Below are positions 1 through 9,187 of a stretch of DNA of 64,000 nucleotides, in pieces (position 1 is the first letter of the stretch; each line of letters begins with the position of its first letter). Origin of the DNA: CAHJWH01 sp965198905. GTDB taxonomy: Bacteria > Pseudomonadota > Alphaproteobacteria > Caulobacterales > Caulobacteraceae. The translations under genes and the position numbers were made by a program. The stretch spans positions 2,356,001 to 2,420,000 of the forward strand of contig OZ240678.1 of assembly GCA_965198905.1 (NCBI GenBank). Reading direction: 5' to 3'. The notes under the pieces are model-generated. The model made no database searches and was not told the DNA's origin. It worked only from the letters and a program-made list of their open reading frames with translations.

Positions 1-801
1 GCGCTTGGCGGCGATGCAGCTCTGGCCGGTGTTGGAGTAGCGCGCCTTCACCGCGGCCTTGACCGTCCGGTCCAGGTCGGCGTCGGCCAGCACGATGAAG
101 GGGTCCGAGCCCCCGAGCTCCAGCACCTGCGGCGTGATCCGGGCCCCGGCCTGGGCGGCGACGATGGCGCCCGCCTCGGTGGAGGCCGTCAGGCTGACGG
201 CGGAGACGCGTGGGTCCTCGATCACGCCCTTCACTTCGGCGGTCTCGATCAGGAGGGCCGAGAACAGGCCGTCCGGCGCCCCGGCCTCCTTCAGCGCCGC
301 CTCGAGGGCGAGCGCGCAGCCCGGCACGTTGTCGGCGTGCTTCAGGAGGGCCGCGTTGCCGCCCAGGAGCGCCGGGGCCAGGAAGCGGACGGCCTGCCAG
401 AACGGATAGTTCCAGGGCATGATCCCCAGCACGACGCCCAGCGGCTCGTAGGCGATCAGGCTCTCCAGCGCCGAGGTCTCCACGGGCTCGGGCGCCAGGA
501 AGCGTTCGGCGTTCGCCGCGTAGTAGTCGCAGGTGACGGCGCACTTCTCGATCTCGGCCGCCGCCTCGGCCAGCGGCTTGCCCATCTCGCATGTGATCAG
601 CCGGGCGTTCTGCGCCGCCCGCTCGCGCAGAACGCCGGCGAGACGGGCCAGCAGCGCCCCGCGCCGGGCGGGCGGTTCGGCGCGCCAGCGGCGCTGCGCC
701 GCCGCCGCGGCCGCCAGGCGCGCCTCCTCCGCGGCGGCGTCATGGGCCTCGTAGGTCTGGAGGCGTTCGCCCGTGGCGGGATTGGTGGTGACGAAGCTCA
801 T
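1..801 (-). CDS. Aldehyde dehydrogenase, succinate-semialdehyde type (partial)
   Basis: NAD(P)-dependent aldehyde dehydrogenase, probably oxidising a semialdehyde to the acid in the cytosol. The first 267 residues are visible; the C-terminus lies beyond the window. Seen: the substrate/cofactor stretch GIMPWNYPFWQ near residue 125, LELGGSDPFIVL, and SNTGQSCIAAKR with the catalytic Cys at residue 262, the position expected for the short Sad/YneI-type enzymes. The start ATG (799-801) overlaps the TGA of the upstream dehydrogenase gene as ATGA, so the two are probably translationally coupled in one minus-strand operon. The family call is firm. The substrate is inferred only from resemblance to succinate-semialdehyde dehydrogenases. 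Confidence 0.9.
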   Translation of the reverse strand, partial: MSFVTTNPATGERLQTYEAHDAAAEEARLAAAAAAQRRWRAEPPARRGALLARLAGVLRERAAQNARLITCEMGKPLAEAAAEIEKCAVTCDYYAANAERFLAPEPVETSALESLIAYEPLGVVLGIMPWNYPFWQAVRFLAPALLGGNAALLKHADNVPGCALALEAALKEAGAPDGLFSALLIETAEVKGVIEDPRVSAVSLTASTEAGAIVAAQAGARITPQVLELGGSDPFIVLADADLDRTVKAAVKARYSNTGQSCIAAKR

Positions 802-1913
802 GCCGTAGCGCCTCTCGAGATGGGGGTGGAGGCATCAGCGCCCGGGTCGAAGCCCAAAGCGACGCCGTACGTGCGCGACAGGGTCGTCAGGTCACGCACG
901 GTGTCGGGCGGAAGTGCTATGCCCGCGCGGCGGTTGCGGGCGTCGTTGGCCGCCTCCAGCTCGCCCGGATAGTGGATGGCGTCGGCGTCGTGGGCGAGCG
1001 GGTTCTGCTTGAGGCCGTCGATCAGCGCGTCCACCCGCGCGGCGAACTCGGCCGGCGCCATCAGCCGGGCGATGTCGAGCATGAAGAGGAAGTGGCCGGC
1101 CCCGCTGCGGCCCTTCGGCGTATAGGGGCCGATCACGTCGGGTCCGAAGGCGCCGCCGCTGAGCACGCCGGAGAGCACGTCCATGATCAGGGCGATGGCG
1201 TAGCCCTTGTGGCCGCCCATGGGTTGGATCAGCCCGTCGATCGCGGCCTGGGGGTCGTCCGTCGGCCGGCCGGCGCGGTCGAGCGCCCAGTCCAGCGGGA
1301 TGGGCTCGCCCTTCTGGTGGGCGAGATAGATCTTGCCGCGCGCGACGCTGGTGTTGGCCATGTCCAGCACCAGGGGCGCGCGCTCGCCCGCGGGCGCGGC
1401 CCAGGACCAGGGGTTGGTCCCTACCGCCTTCTCCCGCCCGCCCCAGGGCGCCATGGCCGGGCTGGCGTTGGTGGAGAGGAAGGCGATCATCCCGCGCCGC
1501 GCCGCGCGCAGCGTGTAGTACATGGCCGTGCCGAAGTGGTTGGAGTTGCACACCGACACCGCGGCGATCCCGTGCACGCCGGCGCGCCGCACCGCCTCGT
1601 CCATCGCGAAGGCGGTGGCCACCTGGCCCATGGCGTCGTGGGCGTCGACCTGGGCCAGCGGGCCGAGGTCCTGCACCACGGCGGGCCGGCCCTTGGCGTC
1701 GCAGGCGCCGGAGGCCAGCCGCGCAACGTACCAGGGCAGGCGCAGGACGCCGTGGGAGGCGTGCCCCCACAGCTCGGCCTGCACCAGGGTGTCGGCGCAG
1801 AGCCCGGCGTCCGCGGCGTTCAGGCCCGCAGCGCGCAGGATCGCGGCGGAGAAGTCGCGCAGGGCGCCGAGGTCGGTGCGGAGCTCGTCCATGGGTCCTT
1901 CCTCGCCGCTCAT
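798..1913 (-). CDS. Ldh2-family (malate/L-lactate type) dehydrogenase
   Basis: Member of the Ldh2 family (malate, L-lactate, ureidoglycolate and related 2-hydroxy-acid dehydrogenases), which are NAD(P)-dependent but unrelated to classical LDH. The 371 residues are close to the family's usual length. Seen: the N-terminal helix region with HASHGVLRLPWYV (residues about 51-63), the SNHFGTAMYY segment, TNPWSWAAP, and GGHKGYAIALIMDVLSG near residue 233, all typical landmarks. Both ends overlap neighbours by ATGA: with the VOC fragment upstream (1910-1913) and the aldehyde dehydrogenase downstream (798-801). An internal ATG eight codons in is an alternative start, but the overlap favours 1913. It probably oxidises a 2-hydroxy acid ahead of the aldehyde dehydrogenase. 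The substrate is unknown. Confidence 0.88.
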   Translation of the reverse strand: MSGEEGPMDELRTDLGALRDFSAAILRAAGLNAADAGLCADTLVQAELWGHASHGVLRLPWYVARLASGACDAKGRPAVVQDLGPLAQVDAHDAMGQVATAFAMDEAVRRAGVHGIAAVSVCNSNHFGTAMYYTLRAARRGMIAFLSTNASPAMAPWGGREKAVGTNPWSWAAPAGERAPLVLDMANTSVARGKIYLAHQKGEPIPLDWALDRAGRPTDDPQAAIDGLIQPMGGHKGYAIALIMDVLSGVLSGGAFGPDVIGPYTPKGRSGAGHFLFMLDIARLMAPAEFAARVDALIDGLKQNPLAHDADAIHYPGELEAANDARNRRAGIALPPDTVRDLTTLSRTYGVALGFDPGADASTPISRGATA

Positions 1914-2254
1914 GCCGGCGACCGTTCGATCAGCTCGACCAGGATGCCGTCGGGCCCCTCGACGAAGGCGACCTTCACGCCCGGTCGGATCTCCGACACC
2001 GGGGAGAGCAGGACCACGCCGGCGCGCTCCAGCCGGTCCGCATGGGCGGCGATGTCGGGTACGCGCAGGCAGATGTGCTCGATGCCGCGGAAGGGCATAT
2101 CGGGCACGCGCGGCATGCCGTCGGTGGCGCCCTCGACGAAGACGGTGAGCTCGCCCAGGCGCAGCACCACGCGCGGCAGGTCGCGGACCCGCGGCTTACC
2201 TGGCGCTCGCCCGCGACCGGGTGCGCGGCGCCTGGAAGCACCAGCCCAGCATTA
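1910..2254 (-). pseudogene. Truncated VOC/glyoxalase-family gene
   Basis: Encodes only the C-terminal half of a VOC-fold protein. The metal-site-bearing strand GIEHICLRVPDI and the closing FVEGPDGILVELIE are present, but the N-terminal beta-alpha-beta module expected in a protein of about 130 residues is missing. Upstream the frame runs into low-complexity Arg/Pro/Gly sequence and a TAA near 2254, where base composition also becomes AT-richer towards TonB receptor 1. A GTG at 2168-2170 could still start an 86-residue product. It is the first gene of the coupled minus-strand operon, so the operon has probably lost its original promoter. I read it as a gene cut by an insertion or deletion junction around 2.21-2.25 kb. 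Confidence 0.75.
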
Positions 2255-2433
2255 CGACGGGATCAAAGAGCTTCGCGGGGAGCACACCTGTTGCATTGTC
2301 GCGAGGATTGGCCGCCCGCCATTTCTGAAATGAATGTGGTTGACAGGAAAGAATTTGACGCCTGCCCGCGCTGTTCGCACGATCATCGGATGGCGCCGAT
2401 CGAAGCGCCGTGAGGCATTGGGGGAAGAAGACG

Positions 2434-4617
2434 ATGAGGATGGCGCTCTTGTTCACGTCAGCCATCGCGCTAGTGTATACTAGGGGGGCCGACGCGCAAA
2501 CACCGTCACCCTCCGCCGCCGGCCCAGAGGTTTCAGTAACTAACGGCGGCGCGCCCCAGGCACCATCTCCGCAAGCACCGCCTCTGCAAGATAGGAGTAC
2601 CCCGAGCGTCGCCGAGATCGTGGTTACCGCACAGAAGCGGTCAGAGCGACTCGTCGACGTTCCCGTGTCGGTACAGGTCGTCTCATCAGAGCAGCTGCAG
2701 AATGCGGGGACTGGTTCGCTCGAAGACACGACTAAGCTGCTCCCCGGCGTAATCATAAACCGTTCTTCATATACCCTTCAGCCAACGATCCGGGGCGTGG
2801 GCACGAACGCTCTTGGCGCGGCGATCGACAACAACGTCGCTATCTATGTAGATGGTGTGTACCAGGCCGATCAAACTGGCGACCTCTTTGATCTTGCAAA
2901 CGTATCCAGCATTGAGGTGCTGGAGGGCCCCCAAGGCACGCTTTTCGGGCGCAATGCTACTGGTGGCGCGATCCTTGTGAATACACTCGACCCAAGTTTC
3001 TCTGCGATCTCAGGAAAGCTGAACGCCTCATATGGAAGTTATAATGATGGGAACGTCAGCGGGTACCTCAATCTGCCCGTGACCAGCAACTTCGCTTTGA
3101 ACGGGGCGCTAGCGTACCATCATAGCGACGGATGGATTCACGATCTTTTGACCGGCGACGACCGCAATCGTCAGAACAGCTTCGATGCCAGAGGGAAGCT
3201 AAGATGGAAGCCGATCAATAGGCTGAACATCGAAGTGTCGGCGTTCAGCACGTACGTATCTGATCCGACCGCCGCGGATACTCAAAGCCTCAACGGAGAT
3301 ACATTATCTCGCTTGTTTACCGGCAAACTACCGATTGCGACCACTCCAAACAACGTTTCGCTCGACTCTCCACCATCGGTTAGAAGCCGCTCAAGGGAGA
3401 TATCGTCGCATATTGCATACGACCTCGACTTCGCAACCCTCTCGTCCATCACCGCCTATCACGTCGACTCGTCACACATAAACCTCGATGAAGACGGCTC
3501 GTACGTACGCCTAGAAGACCTTACGTTCAGTCAATCCTCAAAGGTATTCTCGCAGGAGTTAAATCTCACATCCCGATCTGGAACGCCTTTCACTTACGTC
3601 CTCGGAGCTTACTTCTATCACCAGAAAGCCGGCTATCCCTTCTTCGATGTGGACGGCGGCCCTTATTTCTCTAACTCTGAGAAGACCCAGGCCTTTGCGG
3701 TTTATGCTGATGGGACTTACCAGCTCGGAAAGCTCGCGTTGATCGCCGGGGTTCGATACAGCGATGAGAGTCGGAGGAACAATGCGATAGTAGATCCAGA
3801 CTTCCTTGAGAACGCTGAGAAGACGTTCAATTCAGTTACTCCGCGGGCAGGTCTACGATACTCCGTAGATGCACATTCTAACGTTTACGCGACATATAGT
3901 AAGGGCTTTAAGAGCGGCGAGTTTAACCCCGGAGCAATCGCCCCCGCTGTTAGCCCGGAAAACATCAATGCGTATGAGCTTGGCTACAAGAGATCGACGT
4001 CCAAGCTATCACTGAACTCAGCAGTCTATTATTATGACTACAGCAACATACAAGTGACGGCCTATGATATCAATACTGGACTCGCACAACTTCTCAATGC
4101 GGCGTCAGCAAGGATCTATGGGCTTGATATAGACGGAACGGCGGCGCTTACGGACAGGCTGAGTCTTCGTGCCGCGTTCGCGTTTACCCACGCTCGATAC
4201 ACATCCTTCCCAAACGCCCCTTTGGAAACCCCCATCCCGCCAGGCAATACGGGCAACATACAGACCATCGGCAGTGTTTCAGGCAACAGTATGATCCGGG
4301 CCCCCGAATATACGCTTAGTACTTCTGCAGACTATAAGCTGCCACTAAGTAACGGTCGAGTGCTAGAATTTATAGCGACGCCGTACTACAGCACCCGAGT
4401 CTACTACTCGTTTGACAACAGGCTCAGCCAGGATCCATACTTGACCTTTGATGCGTCCGTCGCACTCGCGGTCAATGACCAACTTAGGTTTACCTTGTAT
4501 GGTCGCAATCTGACAGACAAGCGGTACGCCGCTAACGAAGCCACGTCAAACATAGGTAATGGCGTTTATTTCTCCCAACCACTTACCTTCGGCATAAGGG
4601 GAAGCTACGCTTTCTGA
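2434..4617 (+). CDS. TonB-dependent receptor 1 (AT-richer, likely acquired)
   Basis: Outer-membrane TonB-dependent transporter for an unidentified substrate. Start chosen at ATG 2434, 6 bases after the purine-rich GGGGAAGAAG. It gives a signal peptide MRMALLFTSAIALVYTRGADA, then a Pro/Ala-rich linker, a TonB-box-like EIVVTAQKRSERLVDVPVSV, the plug domain (RGVGTNALG, VYVDGVYQ-like YVDGVYQADQ, EVLEGPQGTLFGRNATGGAI) and a beta-barrel ending in FGIRGSYAF with the terminal aromatic residue typical of outer-membrane proteins. About 727 residues. Codon choice is clearly more AT-rich than in neighbouring genes (many ATA, AGA, TTA-type codons), suggesting recent transfer. It stands alone on the plus strand, next to a truncated VOC gene. 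Confidence 0.92.
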   Translation: MRMALLFTSAIALVYTRGADAQTPSPSAAGPEVSVTNGGAPQAPSPQAPPLQDRSTPSVAEIVVTAQKRSERLVDVPVSVQVVSSEQLQNAGTGSLEDTTKLLPGVIINRSSYTLQPTIRGVGTNALGAAIDNNVAIYVDGVYQADQTGDLFDLANVSSIEVLEGPQGTLFGRNATGGAILVNTLDPSFSAISGKLNASYGSYNDGNVSGYLNLPVTSNFALNGALAYHHSDGWIHDLLTGDDRNRQNSFDARGKLRWKPINRLNIEVSAFSTYVSDPTAADTQSLNGDTLSRLFTGKLPIATTPNNVSLDSPPSVRSRSREISSHIAYDLDFATLSSITAYHVDSSHINLDEDGSYVRLEDLTFSQSSKVFSQELNLTSRSGTPFTYVLGAYFYHQKAGYPFFDVDGGPYFSNSEKTQAFAVYADGTYQLGKLALIAGVRYSDESRRNNAIVDPDFLENAEKTFNSVTPRAGLRYSVDAHSNVYATYSKGFKSGEFNPGAIAPAVSPENINAYELGYKRSTSKLSLNSAVYYYDYSNIQVTAYDINTGLAQLLNAASARIYGLDIDGTAALTDRLSLRAAFAFTHARYTSFPNAPLETPIPPGNTGNIQTIGSVSGNSMIRAPEYTLSTSADYKLPLSNGRVLEFIATPYYSTRVYYSFDNRLSQDPYLTFDASVALAVNDQLRFTLYGRNLTDKRYAANEATSNIGNGVYFSQPLTFGIRGSYAF

Positions 4618-4949
4618 GGATGTGACTTAGCGAAGGCCGGGCCGTTAGGATGAAGTCAGCCGTGAGAAGCGCAATCTTATACGGATTTTGTCCCCGGTCG
4701 TGGTCGTGCTCCAGCCAGACCGTACTCCCTCTAACATTCCAACCAGATCGACCCATGCGGCAGGCCAGCCCTGACCGCGCCTCCACAATGCGGCGGCTTC
4801 GACCTCGTGCGCGTTTAAGCCAACTTCGCTGGGCCAAGCCTTCTGACCGCTCTGAAGAGGCCTTCGGCTCCAACAGAAAGCGGACCACCCGATACGGCGG
4901 CGAGCGCCACCAGGGTCGGCGCCTAGTCGAGATCGGCTTTGCTGCCTGG
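4618..4949. other. Non-coding stretch, nothing recognised
   Basis: About 330 bases between the receptor and an IS5 relic. Open frames exist on both strands but none shows a family motif, ribosome binding site or neighbour logic. The sequence may be decayed mobile DNA. Confidence 0.5.
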
Positions 4950-5040
4950 AGACCATGCGGGTGTCGCCAGCTACGACAAGCTCGCCGCAAGTTTTTTCTG
5001 CGGCGCGGCCCTCGCCACCGCGTTGCCTCGCTGGCTCTGA
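4950..5040 (+). mobile_element. IS5-family transposase C-terminal relic
   Basis: The plus strand encodes RVASYDKLAASFFCGAALAT then ALPRWL and a stop. It matches the end of IS5-type transposases (ATRYDKLAANFLSAV in the second relic at 55131-55259). No complete element, inverted repeat or upstream catalytic domain is present. It overlaps the 3' end of the LysR gene on the other strand. Confidence 0.75.
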
Positions 5041-5948
5041 GTAGGCGTCAATCCTAAGAACTCGTTATTGCTGATCAAGGAAATAAGAGCGCGTACGCAG
5101 GGCTTGGGGTCATATACTTCCCGATACACACAGCATAAACGTGCCAGCGGCATGTCATCGGGCAAGGGAAGCGTTGCGAACCGTGACGTGAAGCGCGGAT
5201 CATCCGCATGATCGGTTGACACGAAACCTGCAGCGTCGGTGCTCGCGACTATGCGCTTAACGATTGTGAACGAGTCGACGACGTGCAACTGTTCCCGCCA
5301 GTCCGCCCTGTGTTCCTTGCAAATAGCTCGGATGATCTCGCTGAACGGCTCTGACTCTGAGGGTGTAACCAGTGGAAACTCTCCCAGGTCGGCCAGTGTC
5401 GGCTTGGACCGTTGCATTATCGGGTGATCTTTGCGGACAAAAACCATGCCGCGGAGCGGGGTGAGAGGCACCCGGCGAAGGTCGCGTCGATCTCGGAAGG
5501 CGGCTTCGTACCCGATGGCGAGGTCCACGTCGCCGTTCGACGCTTCGTGCACCATGCGCTCGATGCTTTCGCCGCGCACCTCGACGCGGATGCGGGGATG
5601 GCAGGCGAGAAGCGACGATATCGGGTCCGCGAGTAGCCACTCGAGCGAAGCCGGGCAGACGCCGATGCGCAAAAGGCCGACATAGCGATCAATCGGCTCG
5701 ACGCGAGGCGCAAGCAATTCTCGCGTGTCATCGAGCAGCCGCGACGCGCGCTCGACGAAGTCGCTGCCCTCGGCGGTCACTATGATGCCCCGCGACGTAC
5801 GCTGGAAGATCGGGTATCCCACCTGTCGCTCGAGGTCGGCGACGCCCTTGGTGATCGCCGACTGGGTGACGCCGACCGCGCTGGCGGCGGCGGTAAACGA
5901 ACCATGTCGGGCCACCGCGACCACGTGGTTCAGGCGCGGATCCAGCAT
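4971..5948 (-). CDS. LysR-family transcriptional regulator
   Basis: DNA-binding regulator, usually responding to a pathway metabolite. N-terminal winged HTH (residues about 4-62) reads LNHVVAVARHGSFTAAASAV followed by GVTQSAITKGVADLERQVGY, a textbook LysR recognition region. The remainder is the substrate-binding domain with two alpha/beta lobes (LRIGVCPASLEWLL; DLAIGYEAAF). At 325 residues it is longer than the usual 300: the last 20 or so residues (QRGNAVARAAPQKKLAASLS) are read from the antisense of the IS5 relic, so the original stop appears to have been lost at that junction. Targets are unknown. The nearest functional genes are TonB receptor 1 (convergent) and the thiolase/SDR pair beyond an IS1380 relic. 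Confidence 0.9.
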   Translation of the reverse strand: MLDPRLNHVVAVARHGSFTAAASAVGVTQSAITKGVADLERQVGYPIFQRTSRGIIVTAEGSDFVERASRLLDDTRELLAPRVEPIDRYVGLLRIGVCPASLEWLLADPISSLLACHPRIRVEVRGESIERMVHEASNGDVDLAIGYEAAFRDRRDLRRVPLTPLRGMVFVRKDHPIMQRSKPTLADLGEFPLVTPSESEPFSEIIRAICKEHRADWREQLHVVDSFTIVKRIVASTDAAGFVSTDHADDPRFTSRFATLPLPDDMPLARLCCVYREVYDPKPCVRALISLISNNEFLGLTPTQSQRGNAVARAAPQKKLAASLS

Positions 5949-6034
5949 TTCAGCTCCCTAGATTTTGTTCGGCTTTTCTCAAAGCGCGTTCGTTAGGGTA
6001 GTGCCGACTGGAAAATGATAGTCGCGTTCCAGAC

Positions 6035-6478
6035 GTACCCGATGACGGTTTGTAGTTCTCGTGGAGCGGATTGGCCAGGGTTCGGCTGCGCATGAGGCCG
6101 GTGACCATGGAGGGCGGATTGGCCTTGCCGTGGGTGCACTCGGCCCTGCGATCATCAGCCGCCGACGCGCCCGGCGCTCCCGCGCAGTCCACAGGGAGTC
6201 GCTGAACACCCGGGCGGCCGCCTTGGTCTTTTCCGCTGCCGCCGCTTTCCACAAAGCGTCTGCGATCTTGGCTCCGGGCGGGCGTGGCACGCCAAGCCGA
6301 ACACGGGTCGACCCCGTTCGTCTCGCACCAGCGCATGAAGGCCTCCCGGGAGGATCAAGTCCGCGCGTGGGATGATCTTCATCTTGGGCCAGCGTTTGCG
6401 GATCAGAGCGGTGATGCGCGATACGGCTTCAGCTGATCCAGTGCTGCGTCGATGTCGGCCTTCCTCAGCATGGCCCAG
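6035..6478 (-). mobile_element. Decayed IS1380-family transposase fragment
   Basis: Pieces of an IS1380 transposase can be read in several minus-strand frames: ITALIRKRWPKMKIIPRADL, AKIADALWKAAAAEKTKAAA with RVFSDSLWTARERR, and AECTHGKANPPSMVTG. They line up in order with IGLIRKRWPKVKIILRADSG, DKTKAPARVFRDFMWSTRGS and AECTHGKANPRFLVTSLKPD of the full copy at 20233-21898. The fragment holds only the middle of the gene, with several frameshifts and no terminal repeats. It abuts the 3' end of the SDR gene and has the same orientation as the full copy. Confidence 0.85.
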
Positions 6479-6489
6479 CGGCGATGCGC

Positions 6490-7323
6490 TCAGGCGACCG
6501 AGCCGAACCCTCCGCCGCACACGATGACCTGTCCTGAGACGTAGTCGGATTCCGGGATGCAGAAGAGGTAAACCGCACCAGCCGCCTCCTCGGGCGTGCC
6601 TCCGCGCCCGAGCGGTATCGCGGCGGTGGCGGCGGCGAGCGACGCTTCTGACACGCCGACCGAAACTTCGCGTCCACCAACCTCGATGGCGCCCCCTGCC
6701 GCGCCAATCCGCTGTGTCAAACGGGTGTGGATGAGTCCGAAGGCGACGCAGTTCACGGTTACGCCATATCGCCCCCACTCCTTGGCCAGCGTTTTGGTAA
6801 GGCCGGTGACACCGGCCTTGGCGGCCGCATAGTTCGATTGCCCAGGATTGCCGGTAGTCCCCGCGATCGAGGAGATGTTGACCACCTTACGCACCACCCG
6901 GCGCCCGTCTGCCGCCTCAGCCCTGGAAAGTACGCGGAGCGGCTCGGCGGCGGCGCGCAGGATGCGGAACGGCGCCTTTAGATGGACGTCCACGATCGCA
7001 TCGAACTGCTCGTCCGACATCTTCTGGATGACGCTGTCCCAGGTGAAGCCAGCGTTGTTGACGATGATGTGCCAGTCACCCCAGCGCGTCATGGCCGCCG
7101 CGATGATCCGCTCTCCAAAGTCGCGATTGGTCACCGATCCGGCGCATCCGACAGCGTCGCCGCCGCGCTCCTTAATCGCGGAGACCACCTCGTCGGCGAT
7201 TCCATCCTCAAGGTCGTTGACGACGACGCACGCGCCCTCGTCGGCCAGCTTAAGCGCGATCGCCCGGCCGATACCGCGTCCCGCGCCGGTGACGATCGCG
7301 ACCCGTCCTCCGAGCTTTCCCAT
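6490..7323 (-). CDS. SDR-family 3-oxoacyl/hydroxyacyl dehydrogenase
   Basis: Short-chain dehydrogenase that probably interconverts a 3-hydroxyacyl and a 3-oxoacyl intermediate (NAD(P)-dependent, cytosolic). With start ATG 7321-7323 it has 277 residues: cofactor motif TGAGRGIG (about residues 12-19), NNAG, and the active-site Ser/Tyr/Lys set in VNISSIAGTTGNPGQSNYAAAK (split here as VNISSIAG and SNYAAAK; Tyr about 165, Lys about 169). An in-frame ATG 13 codons upstream would overlap the thiolase gene. The 8-base gap after the thiolase stop and the exact domain start favour 7323. Paired with an SCP-x-type thiolase, it fits the last two steps of a beta-oxidation cycle on a bulky substrate. Confidence 0.9.
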   Translation of the reverse strand: MGKLGGRVAIVTGAGRGIGRAIALKLADEGACVVVNDLEDGIADEVVSAIKERGGDAVGCAGSVTNRDFGERIIAAAMTRWGDWHIIVNNAGFTWDSVIQKMSDEQFDAIVDVHLKAPFRILRAAAEPLRVLSRAEAADGRRVVRKVVNISSIAGTTGNPGQSNYAAAKAGVTGLTKTLAKEWGRYGVTVNCVAFGLIHTRLTQRIGAAGGAIEVGGREVSVGVSEASLAAATAAIPLGRGGTPEEAAGAVYLFCIPESDYVSGQVIVCGGGFGSVA

Positions 7324-7331
7324 CGTGGCGA

Positions 7332-8513
7332 TCACGCCGCACGATACATGGTGACGACGCACGCGCCGCCCAGACCGAGATTGTGTTGAAGTGCGGTGCG
7401 TACACCCTCAACTTGTCGTTGCTCCGCAGTCCCACGTACCTGCCGCACCAACTCGTAGCACTGGGCCAGGCCGGTTGCGCCGATTGGATGTCCCTTGGAA
7501 AGGAGGCCGCCCGACGGGTTTGTCACTACCTGGCCGCCATAGGTGTTGTCGCCGTCCGTGATGAACCTCTCTGCGTCACCCTTGCCGCAAAGCCCGAGTG
7601 ACTCGTAGGTGATGAGCTCGTTGGCGGTGAAGCAGTCGTGCAGTTCGCACACTTGCACGTCCTGCGGCCCGGAGCCGGCCTGCTCGTATACCGACCGGGC
7701 CGCCGTCTCGGCCATCTGAAAACCGACGACCTGCATCATGCTCGGCGGATCGAAGCTGGTCGTGTGATCGGTCGTCATGGCCTGGCCCGCGATTTCGACT
7801 AGCCCGCTCAATCCCTTGCGCCGGGCGTAGTCGGGCGAGACGATAACCGCCGCCGCCGCGCCGCAGGTGGGCGGGCAGCACTGGAAGCGAGTGAGCGGGC
7901 CGAAGATGTGCGGCGACGCCATGACCTCGTCAAGCGAGAGCGGCGTCCGGAAAAGGGCGAGCGGGTTGTTCCCGGCGTGCTGCCGGGCCTTGACGGTGAT
8001 CTTCGCGAACGTCTCATCCGTGGCGCCGTAGCGCGCCTGGTACTCTCTGCCCGCGCCCCCAAAGAACTGGGCGGCGGGCGGCGCATCGGGATCAAGACCC
8101 TGAAGGCCGATCATAGTCTCGCCATGCCGCGTCATGGGGGCCACCCGGTCGCTGAAAACCGCGCCCAAGGCGCCGGGCACCATCTGCTCAAAACCCAGCG
8201 CCAGGGCGACGTCGACGACGCCCGATTGCACGGCCTGACGCGCCAGGAAAAGCGCTGTCGACCCAGTCGAGCAGTTATTGTTCACGTTGATGACCGGCAC
8301 ACCGGTCAGGCCGAGATCATAAACAACCGACTGACCCGCCGTAGAGTCGGCGTAGACGAACCCGGCATAAGCCTGACCTACATCCGAATAGGGAATACCG
8401 GCATCCTCAAGCGCTAGTCTACCCGCCTGAGCGCCCATCGCCTGCCAGGATGCGCTCTGCCCGGGCTTGGAGAAGGGGATCATGCCGACACCGGCGACCA
8501 GTGGCTTGCTCAT
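7332..8513 (-). CDS. SCP-x-type thiolase / acetyl-CoA acetyltransferase
   Basis: Thiolase of the sterol-carrier-protein-x (lipid-transfer) branch, cleaving 3-oxoacyl-CoA to acetyl- or propionyl-CoA. It has 393 residues, the normal size for a thiolase without a fused SCP2 domain. Seen: nucleophilic Cys81 in NVNNNCSTGSTAL, the HDCF motif in CELHDCFTANEL, and the C-terminal GGLLSKGHPIGATG. These HDCF and GHPIGATG signatures separate SCP-x enzymes from FadA-type thiolases. Good ribosome site (AGAGGA) before the ATG at 8513. It forms an operon with the SDR 8 bases downstream. SCP-x thiolases in this kind of context act on steroid or terpenoid side chains, but the substrate here is not proven. Confidence 0.92.
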   Translation of the reverse strand: MSKPLVAGVGMIPFSKPGQSASWQAMGAQAGRLALEDAGIPYSDVGQAYAGFVYADSTAGQSVVYDLGLTGVPVINVNNNCSTGSTALFLARQAVQSGVVDVALALGFEQMVPGALGAVFSDRVAPMTRHGETMIGLQGLDPDAPPAAQFFGGAGREYQARYGATDETFAKITVKARQHAGNNPLALFRTPLSLDEVMASPHIFGPLTRFQCCPPTCGAAAAVIVSPDYARRKGLSGLVEIAGQAMTTDHTTSFDPPSMMQVVGFQMAETAARSVYEQAGSGPQDVQVCELHDCFTANELITYESLGLCGKGDAERFITDGDNTYGGQVVTNPSGGLLSKGHPIGATGLAQCYELVRQVRGTAEQRQVEGVRTALQHNLGLGGACVVTMYRAA

Positions 8514-9187
8514 GTTGCGGTCCTCTTTCGCGAAGGGTCCGGGGCGCTCCCGGTCATGGTCCGGACGAGCTCAGGCCAGCTTGCAGTCTCGTCCGGGTGA
8601 GCGACGGCTGCGCAGGGAGTTGAAGGCCGGGCAAGTTGCGCACCACGATGCTCGTCGTCAATTTCCTTGTTGTCCGGCTAATGCCTCTTAAGAATGTCGA
8701 GCCTATGCACACACGTCCGGAGTGGGCAGCTCACACGAGCGGCCAACGTGCAGCCCAACGCGAAGGGGATATTCCCTGCCGTTATGATCGGGCGAAGAAG
8801 GAATTAGGCAAAGCGCTCGCGATAGGCGACCGCTCTCGCAAAGACCGCATATCGACGCCGCAGGTCCGTTTCTCCGCGGGCCGGAATAATGGCAGGCGCT
8901 AGAGAGAAGTGGATCGTGAACTCGAGAGTCCTTGGCGTCCTCTGCTCCCGCGTCGACGAGCGAGCGAAGTCCATGCGCAGCAGACCGGCTTCTGCTTTGT
9001 CGAAGGGACCGGAGCAAATCCGGTGGCAGCCGTGTCATCATGAGTTTCCGGCACCACCACCGGGCCGGAGAGAACCAGCATCGCGTCGACAGTCCTGGGC
9101 TGCGCCGAAGGGCTTGGAGGGGACAATCGGGACGCCCCTGCGGATCGGCGCGAGCTTGACGCTGCGAGACATGGAGACAACTAAATT
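8514..9187. other. Divergent intergenic region
   Basis: 674 bases between the minus-strand thiolase operon and the plus-strand CoA ligase, so both promoters should lie here. Several short open frames exist on both strands but none resembles a known family or has a convincing ribosome site. I see no clear inverted repeat that I could call an operator. Confidence 0.5.

Noticed and set aside
8899..9180. Minus-strand frame between thiolase and CoA ligase
   Set aside because: No recognisable domain, no ribosome site, composition like non-coding GC-rich DNA.
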